From Prevotella sp. UBA4341 (lineage in GTDB: Bacteria > Bacteroidota > Bacteroidia > Bacteroidales > Bacteroidaceae), in NCBI GenBank assembly GCA_002393705.1, contig DGTH01000068.1, positions 1 to 5,122 of the forward strand: 5,122 bases of DNA, in the 5' to 3' direction. Under the pieces are notes generated by a model. It made no database searches. It was not told the origin of the DNA and was given only the letters and a program-made list of their open reading frames with translations. Made by a program: the position numbers and the translations under genes. Shown here piece by piece: positions 1-4,500 of this stretch. The first letter of the stretch is position 1. The number at the start of each line of letters is the position of its first letter.

Positions 1-70
1 TACCTCGAAAAAAACTCGTACCTCGCACCTCGATTCGTACCAAGTTATTATTTAATCATTGCTAAATAAA
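1..70 (+). repeat. Heptamer-array intergenic repeat, copy A
   Basis: The window opens with 7-base units tacctcg/cacctcg, interrupted by a run of seven A (8-14). It continues with ctcgtacctcgcacctcg, then attcgtaccaagttat and an AT-rich tail up to the small gene at 90. Positions 15-48 are identical to 1179-1212 (copy C), and a third, inverted copy lies at about 1065-1129 (copy B). The array may begin before the window. The copy points toward the 51-residue gene. I see no TAnnTTTG promoter box in it, so any promoter or terminator role is inference. It is most simply a dispersed intergenic repeat of this genome. Confidence 0.8.
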
Positions 71-89
71 TCAAAGTCTATAGAGAACA

Positions 90-245
90 ATGAAAAAGAA
101 GTATATGAAACCCGAGCAGCGCATCATCGTGCTGCAACATCAGAGCCATCTGCTGCAAGCCAGCGGCGAAAAAGTACAATCCCTCCGTGGCGACTACTTC
201 GACTACGGCGGCGACGACGAGGACTACGATGGCCCCGTGAGATAA
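90..245 (+). CDS. Small acidic-tailed hypothetical protein, 51 residues
   Basis: Function unknown. The frame gives 51 residues beginning MKKKYMKPEQRIIVLQHQSH and ending in a tail rich in Gly, Asp and Tyr (about residues 35-51, with GDYFDYGGDDEDYDG). A basic N-terminus followed by 'KPE/KPS...hydrophobic...' and an acidic glycine-rich tail is a pattern I remember from many short Bacteroidales hypothetical proteins. It is not a signal peptide, because the hydrophobic stretch IIVL is only four residues. The first ATG (90) was chosen over the second (105) because the lysine-rich start is typical of these proteins; there is no Shine-Dalgarno, which is normal here. A strong hairpin begins 16 bases after the stop. 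The gene follows repeat copy A directly. A longer frame at 59-325 covers it, but has a basic, Arg-rich, compositionally odd product and is taken as a shadow. Confidence 0.7.
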   Translation: MKKKYMKPEQRIIVLQHQSHLLQASGEKVQSLRGDYFDYGGDDEDYDGPVR

Positions 246-261
246 CCCCACAGACCACAAC

Positions 262-296
262 CATCCCCCGCACGGCACGAAGCCGGGCGGGGGATG
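262..296. terminator. Bidirectional hairpin terminator between convergent units
   Basis: Perfect 10-bp stem catcccccgc (262-271) with gcgggggatg (287-296). The loop contains a further 4-bp stem, cggc 273-276 with gccg 282-285, closing on acgaa. The only internal mismatch is A272/G286. It lies 16 bases after the stop of the 51-residue gene and 21 bases after the toxin stop on the other strand, which is where a shared terminator of convergent genes would be. No T-run follows on either side, so it is not a textbook intrinsic terminator. Confidence 0.7.
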
Positions 297-317
297 ATGT
301 GCGTAGGCGACGTAGAG

Positions 318-587
318 CTATTTAGAGTAATGATACCTCAGCGAGATAACGTAAACGTAAATCATGCCGCTGGTGATAGAGTACACCAAGCGATGCTCGT
401 CAGTAATTCGGCGGCTCCAAAGCCCGTGCTGCTCACCTTTCAGCGGCTCCGGCTTGCCGATGCCCGTGAACGGATGTTTCTTGATGTCCTCCAGCAGGTC
501 GGTGATGCGCTTCATAACGCGCTTGTTGCCCGTCCGTTTCCAATACTCGCGGTCTTCCAGCGCACGTGGAGTAAAGATCACTTCCAT
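318..587 (-). CDS. yoeB: Toxin of type II toxin-antitoxin system, Txe/YoeB family
   Basis: An 89-residue protein that matches the YoeB pattern along its whole length. YoeB is a ribosome-dependent mRNA endonuclease of the RelE superfamily, which cuts mRNA in the A site and halts translation when its antitoxin is lost. Visible family blocks are YWKRTGNKRVMKRI (residues 15-28), HPFTGIGKPEPLKG (38-51), LWSRRITDEHRLVY (56-69) and the C-terminal RYHY (84-87). By comparison with remembered E. coli YoeB (catalytic Glu46, Arg65, His83, Tyr84), the equivalents here are Glu47, Arg66, His86 and Tyr87, so all key residues are present and the toxin looks intact. The length is close to the 84 residues of E. 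coli. The start overlaps the antitoxin end by 10 bases (ATGGAAGTGA), implying translational coupling. It is the second gene of a minus-strand operon. Confidence 0.93.
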   Translation of the reverse strand: MEVIFTPRALEDREYWKRTGNKRVMKRITDLLEDIKKHPFTGIGKPEPLKGEQHGLWSRRITDEHRLVYSITSGMIYVYVISLRYHYSK

Positions 588-817
588 AGGTCTTCCACTT
601 TTACCACCTCGCCCCGTCCGTTCTTGATGTCCTCCTGCCCCTGGCGGATAATCTCTGCCATGGCGGGCGATGACATCAGGTACTCCGTCTCGTCCATAGC
701 CTGCTTCTTGGCAGCCAACTTCTTCACATACTTCAGTACCTTTGCCATCAGCGTCTCGTCGTCGGCAATCTCACCCATGGCACGGTATAACTCCGCATTC
801 AACTGTATTGCTGTCAT
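578..817 (-). CDS. Antitoxin partner of the YoeB-family toxin
   Basis: A 79-residue protein encoded directly upstream of the toxin in the same operon, overlapping it by 10 bases, as antitoxins of YoeB-type toxins do. It should bind and neutralise the toxin, and probably represses its own promoter. The C-terminal part (residues 43-71, ETEYLMSSPAMAEI and on to NGRGE) resembles the toxin-binding tail of E. coli YefM (ETAYLLRSPANARR...SGKGT). The N-terminal part (residues 1-38, MTAIQLNAELYRAMGEIADDE and a Lys-rich helix) does not look like the Phd/YefM DNA-binding fold. It is a block I remember from several Bacteroidales antitoxins. The start at 817 is supported by the promoter just upstream and the in-frame sequence MTAIQLNAE. 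AGGA lies very close to the ATG and is probably not a true Shine-Dalgarno. Confidence 0.88.
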   Translation of the reverse strand: MTAIQLNAELYRAMGEIADDETLMAKVLKYVKKLAAKKQAMDETEYLMSSPAMAEIIRQGQEDIKNGRGEVVKVEDLWK

Positions 818-846
818 AATCCTAACTTTTTATGGGTTTGCGGGGG

Positions 847-878
847 CAAAGATACGAATTTGCGAGCGAAAAACCAAA
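847..878 (-). promoter_or_regulatory. Bacteroidota-type promoter of the toxin-antitoxin operon
   Basis: On the minus strand the -7 box is TATCTTTG (plus 847-854) and the -33 box is TTTG (plus 875-878), separated by exactly 20 bases. This matches the known Bacteroides consensus TTTG-N19-21-TAnnTTTG for the primary sigma factor. Transcription would begin near 840, giving a leader of roughly 20-25 bases before the antitoxin start at 817. Confidence 0.85.
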
Positions 879-887
879 TATATTTGG
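874..887. promoter_or_regulatory. Palindrome over the -33 box, candidate antitoxin operator
   Basis: Perfect 14-bp palindrome ccaaatatatttgg. After one mismatch the symmetry continues with a run of A on the left (869-872) and of T on the right (889-892). It contains the -33 TTTG of the antitoxin promoter, so a bound dimer would block RNA polymerase. Type II antitoxins usually repress their own operon through such sites; the specific role here is inference. The same palindrome lies inside a hairpin-rich element that may be repeated elsewhere in the genome, which weakens a purely local role. Confidence 0.5.
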
Positions 888-999
888 ATTTTTCCGAGCG
901 GGAGTATCTTAGAGCGAAGCTCAAAGCTCGTGCAAGCCGAGAGCAATGGAGCTTGCTCCAATTGCCGAGGCGCAGCCGAGTCTCGCACCCTTTTGGGTG

Positions 1000-1007
1000 C
1001 AAAGTTA
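1000..1007 (-). promoter_or_regulatory. Possible distal -7 box for the toxin-antitoxin operon
   Basis: Minus-strand TAACTTTG fits TAnnTTTG. No TTTG lies 19-21 bases upstream (the sequence there is close to GCCG), so only half of the promoter is convincing. If used, it would give a leader of roughly 175 bases folding into the hairpins at 912-1000. Confidence 0.3.
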
Positions 1008-1064
1008 CTAAGAATATTTGAAATAACGGCATATAGACGTAATAATAATATAAGGTATAACAAT

Positions 1065-1129
1065 TAAGTAACATGCAAATAATAAGTTGGTATTTTCGAG
1101 GTACGAGGTGCGAGGTACGAGGTACGAGA
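1065..1129 (-). repeat. Heptamer-array intergenic repeat, copy B (inverted)
   Basis: Read on the minus strand, this is an array of 7-base units (plus-strand CGAGGTR, four copies at 1097-1124) followed by taccaacttattattt (plus 1077-1092). That matches taccaagttattattt of copy A in 15 of 16 positions. The tail runs on as an AT-rich stretch. The copy points toward the toxin-antitoxin operon. The bases from 1011 to about 1064 are plain AT-rich sequence in which I see nothing further. Confidence 0.7.
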
Positions 1130-1197
1130 TTACCTTGCACGCCCTCCTCTGCCTCCGAACTATTCTCGCACCTCGCACCTCGTACCTCGCACCTCGA
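1096..1197. repeat. Long imperfect inverted repeat built of 7-base units
   Basis: The arms are 1096-1129 and 1164-1197, 34 bases each, separated by a 34-base spacer. They match in 30 of 34 positions. The four mismatches fall exactly 7 bases apart, at the one variable purine of the unit CGAGGTR. As RNA or cruciform DNA it could form a long hairpin between the divergent antitoxin operon and the surface-protein gene. This region has no gene. Confidence 0.8.
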
Positions 1198-1228
1198 TTC
1201 GTACCAAGTTATATTTTAACGATTACTA
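1164..1228 (+). repeat. Heptamer-array intergenic repeat, copy C
   Basis: Units cacctcg/tacctcg, then attcgtaccaagttat and an AT-rich tail ending near attactaa. Positions 1179-1212 are identical to 15-48 of copy A, and the next 17 bases remain similar (12 of 17). It points toward the mini-ORF and the large surface-protein gene. It forms the right arm of the inverted repeat with copy B. Confidence 0.8.
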
Positions 1229-1296
1229 AGTGAGAATAAAGCAGAGCTTTTTGTTATATTTTGTTGTGGAAGTGAACAAGTTCCCGGATATTTTTG

Positions 1297-1304
1297 TAAC
1301 TTTG
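1297..1304 (+). promoter_or_regulatory. Bacteroidota -7 box upstream of the surface-protein gene
   Basis: TAACTTTG fits the TAnnTTTG consensus exactly. The -33 region is poor: the bases 19-21 upstream read near gtgaac, without TTTG. Transcription would start near 1311, giving a leader of about 105 bases before the large gene and about 24 before the mini-ORF. A weak -33 may mean activator dependence; that is inference. Confidence 0.55.
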
Positions 1305-1334
1305 CAGCGATAAATCATCAAACAACGTACAATT

Positions 1335-1400
1335 ATGAGCGAAAGAGACAAGCAAATCGAGAAGGAGCGACGGGAGATTCAATCAAATATTAATCCATAA
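1335..1400 (+). CDS. Possible 21-codon leader ORF
   Basis: ATG to TAA encodes 21 residues, MSERDKQIEKERREIQSNIN plus a final Pro: very charged, probably helical, with no signal peptide. It begins about 30 bases after the -7 box and ends 15 bases before the ATG of the large gene, in the same reading frame, separated by its TAA and a short A-rich leader. It could be a translated leader peptide, a remnant of a gene start brought with its promoter, or chance. No Shine-Dalgarno is seen. I do not recognise it. Confidence 0.3.
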   Translation: MSERDKQIEKERREIQSNINP

Positions 1401-1415
1401 ACAATTAAAAACAAA

Positions 1416-1550
1416 ATGATGAACAAAACCATTAGAATCTTACGCGCCCCAGTCCTGCAGGCTTGCTGCCGCAGGGGCGCAAGAATCCAGCGGGCGGCGA
1501 TGCTGCTGCTCGCAGTGATGCTCACCATGACGGCGCAGACGGCGTGGGCT
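1416..1550 (+). other. Signal peptide region of the surface protein
   Basis: Residues 1-45. An unusually long basic N-region (Arg/Lys-rich to residue 26) is followed by the hydrophobic core AAMLLLAVMLTMTA (27-40) and a likely signal peptidase I site after AWA (43-45), before DTWPEY. There is no lipobox cysteine at the cleavage site, so it is not a lipoprotein; Cys17-Cys18 lie in the N-region. It implies Sec export. Confidence 0.8.
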
Positions 1551-4500
1551 GACACATGGCCGGAGTACATCACCGACGTCGTCCTCGCCGGTGGAACGGA
1601 ATCAGAAGCTGCAAGCGTCAAGAATTCCTCTACCTACAGCGGCTACACCTGGTGCAGCACAAGTCTGAACGATGGCACCAGCGGTGATGTCATTTACATC
1701 GGCTACAAGAAGGGCAGCCGCGCCAACGTCAACGGCGGCTACATCACCGACTTTGTCGTCGTTGAGACTGGATCAAGCCACAATCCCTCCTCGACCTTTT
1801 CTTTAAATGGAAAAACCTATTACCTTTGTCCCACCGCAGGTGGTAACTATTTTGCGAACACAAATCATGGTAACCTGACCAGCCAAGCCTCCCAGGGATG
1901 GAATATGTATCTCTACTATACCAAGGCCAACTTCGACGACAAGCGTGCCGTCAACGGCATTACCATCTACAGCGTCAATAACAAATCCGACCACAGGTCG
2001 GGGGCCATCAATTGTTATAACACAAACGGCACACTAAAAGAGGAAAATATATCCCTGAATCGCGGTGTCAGCAACACTCCCTACGTCTACATGCACATCA
2101 ACACCGTGACGAAGACCAACCGTCCGTCGGCTGACCCCGTGATGGCCAGCGGACTTGTCTATAACGGCAGCGCCAAGCAGCTGATTGCAACAGGCGCCAC
2201 CCTCGCAAGCGGCACCATGTATTACCGTTTAGGCACGTCGGGCAGTTTCACTTCCACCGTGGCTGACGTGAAGGCTACCGCCGCCGGCAGCTACACCGTT
2301 TATTACTACGCAGGCGCGAACAGCTACAGCAATCAGTCTGACACCCACTCAGCGACCGTATCCATCGCCAAGTCGCCGAACAACGGCGTCACCGTCTCGT
2401 GCTCCAATTACCTTGAGGGAACAACACCAGTGCCCAGCCTCGGCGGCACGAACCTGAGTACGGGAGCTGTCACCTATAAGTTCAGTACGTCGCAGAACGG
2501 CACCTACACCACCACCGTGCCCACTGACATCGGTAAATATTATGTGACGGCCACCGTTGCCGGCGATGACAACTGTGACGAATACACCACGGCGCCAGTC
2601 AGCTTCTGTATTCTGGCAGATGTCAGCGACCTGTGGAACATTAAGGGCGGTGCGAACGGCACGGCGGCCCATCCTTTCATCATCAGCAACCCGGCCGGTC
2701 TCAACCTGCTGGCCAGCAAGGTGAACGGCGGCAGGGCCTACAGCGGCAAGTACTTCGCGCTGGGCGCCAACATCACGTATGACGGCACGGAGAACAACTA
2801 TACGCCCATCGGCACCGGAAGCAATGCGTTCGCCGGAAACTTCGACGGCAAGGGATACAGAGTGAACGGTTTGAATATAAACAATACGAACAGCAATTAT
2901 GTAGGACTCTTTGGTAATGCCAATGGTGCGAGCATCAGCAATCTTGTGGTGAGCCGATGTACCTTCAGCGGTGCCAGTTATGTAGGTGGTGTTGCCGGCA
3001 AGATGACAGGAACGATGAGCAACTGCCTCGTTATAGAAACCAATGTAAAATCCACTAATGACAACACCTGCGGTATCATTGCAGGCTCATTCAGTGGCAC
3101 ACTCTCTAACAACTACTACGACAGGCTCTCCGATCTTAATTCTTCTATAAGTTTTTACAGTGGTGTCGGTGGCGATAGTGCCCATGACATGGTTGACAAT
3201 GCCTCTTATGGCGTTCGCATCATTGCAGCCGAAGGAGTAAACCTCGCACTGACAGAGACTGTTACGGCCACCTATTCAGCCAGTGGTTTCGTCGTATATA
3301 CTAAAGGGCTGAAGTATCAGGATATTTGCTACAAGGAAGTTGGCGATGTCACCCTTCACATCACCTATAGCGGAACGATAGCGCAAGACTATGGTTTGGT
3401 CGGTTTCAAAGCCTATGACTATCTGGTAAATGATTTAGGCAATGACAACTATTTGGTGTCTCTGAAGGGATTCAGTGATTGCTTCATTGAGCCATACATA
3501 ACCATACAGTACTGGACAGGAGCAGGCACAGAAGAAGACCCTTACCTCATCACCAGCGTTAATGGACTTAACCATCTGGCTGAAGAGGTGAACAATGGCA
3601 ATACGTATGAGAACAAGCATTTCGCATTAGGCGTAGACCTTGAATATGACAGAAGTGTGGAAAACAATTTTACTCCAATAGGATATAATCCCAGATACTT
3701 CAAGGCTAGCTTTGACGGCAGGGGACACACCATCAGTGGCATAAACACGATACGTCAGGCTGGTGAGAATTTTGAGGTAGGCATCATAGGCTATTCTCAA
3801 GGAACGAAGGAAAACCGTCGCTACATCAGGAACCTGACCATAGTGAACAGCTCATTCGTAAGCATCGACAGGGACAATGTTGCGGCTATTTGCGGCTCGA
3901 GTGAATACACCGATATAGAGAACTGCCATGTAGGCAGCGATGTCTATATCAGCGGACGCACCAATGTAGGTGGAATTGCAGGAAAAGCAGTTGCTTCTCA
4001 CCTAAGAGGCTGTACCAGTGGAGCCACGATAGTGACGGCACAAAACATGGCATCCTATGCTGGCGGTATCTGTGGCTATTTTTATGATAATACAATAGAC
4101 GACTGCATATACTATGGCAATTCCATCACTGGCAAATATAAAGGTGCAATAGTAGGATCCATATATCCATATTATATTGCTGAAATTACAAATTGTTATT
4201 ACACTACGTACGGTATTGGAGGTGTCAGAGGTGCAGACCAGGATGGCGCACGCTTCGCCGTGGTCACCGGCACCAAGCCCGCCGCATTCGGCAACGCCAC
4301 TAAAACCTACGGCACCGGCACCTACACGGGCATCACCGCCTACGGCACAAACGGACTGGAATACGACGGCAAGTACTACTGGCACGACGAGAACCTTATG
4401 GAACTTGCAGACCATAACGAAGGTAACAGCAGCAGCATCGTCGGCAACAACAGGCAGACCTGCAACGTGGTGCTGAAAGACCGCACCCTCTACAAGGACG

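Larger units (their letters stand above)
841..1010 (-). repeat. Hairpin-rich intergenic element upstream of the antitoxin
   Basis: A gene-free stretch packed with small inverted repeats: gagc-gaa-gctc (912-922); caatggagc with gctccaattg (944-964, one bulged A); gcaccc-tttt-gggtgc (985-1000). It also has the direct repeat gccgag (964-969 and 975-980). Both ends carry a minus-strand -7-like box: TATCTTTG (847-854) and TAACTTTG (1000-1007). I remember very similar sequence from intergenic regions of other Prevotella-type genomes, so I read it as a dispersed, promoter-carrying repeat; I could not confirm the copy number. A plus-strand frame across it is not convincing as a gene. Confidence 0.55.

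Noticed and set aside
59..325. Plus-strand frame of 88 codons over the small gene
   Set aside because: It has an Arg-rich, low-complexity product and runs through the terminator hairpin. The overlapping 51-residue frame has the typical Bacteroidales small-protein pattern.
294..1067. Plus-strand frame of 257 codons
   Set aside because: It runs antisense through the clear YoeB toxin and antitoxin genes and then through the non-coding hairpin element. The product shows no family pattern.
814..1140. Minus-strand frames across the antitoxin leader (also 830-1063)
   Set aside because: They cover the promoter, hairpins and heptamer array of an intergenic region and yield no plausible protein.
1..1212. 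Heptamer arrays considered as a CRISPR array
   Set aside because: The units are contiguous 7-base tandem repeats without unique spacers, and no cas gene is seen.
15..1212. Direct repeats considered as insertion-sequence or integron attachment sites
   Set aside because: No transposase or integrase gene and no target-site duplication is visible. The three-copy dispersed pattern fits an intergenic repeat better.
1238..1252. Small hairpin aaagc-aga-gcttt followed by T residues, as a terminator
   Set aside because: A 5-bp AT-rich stem is too weak, and no plus-strand gene ends upstream of it.
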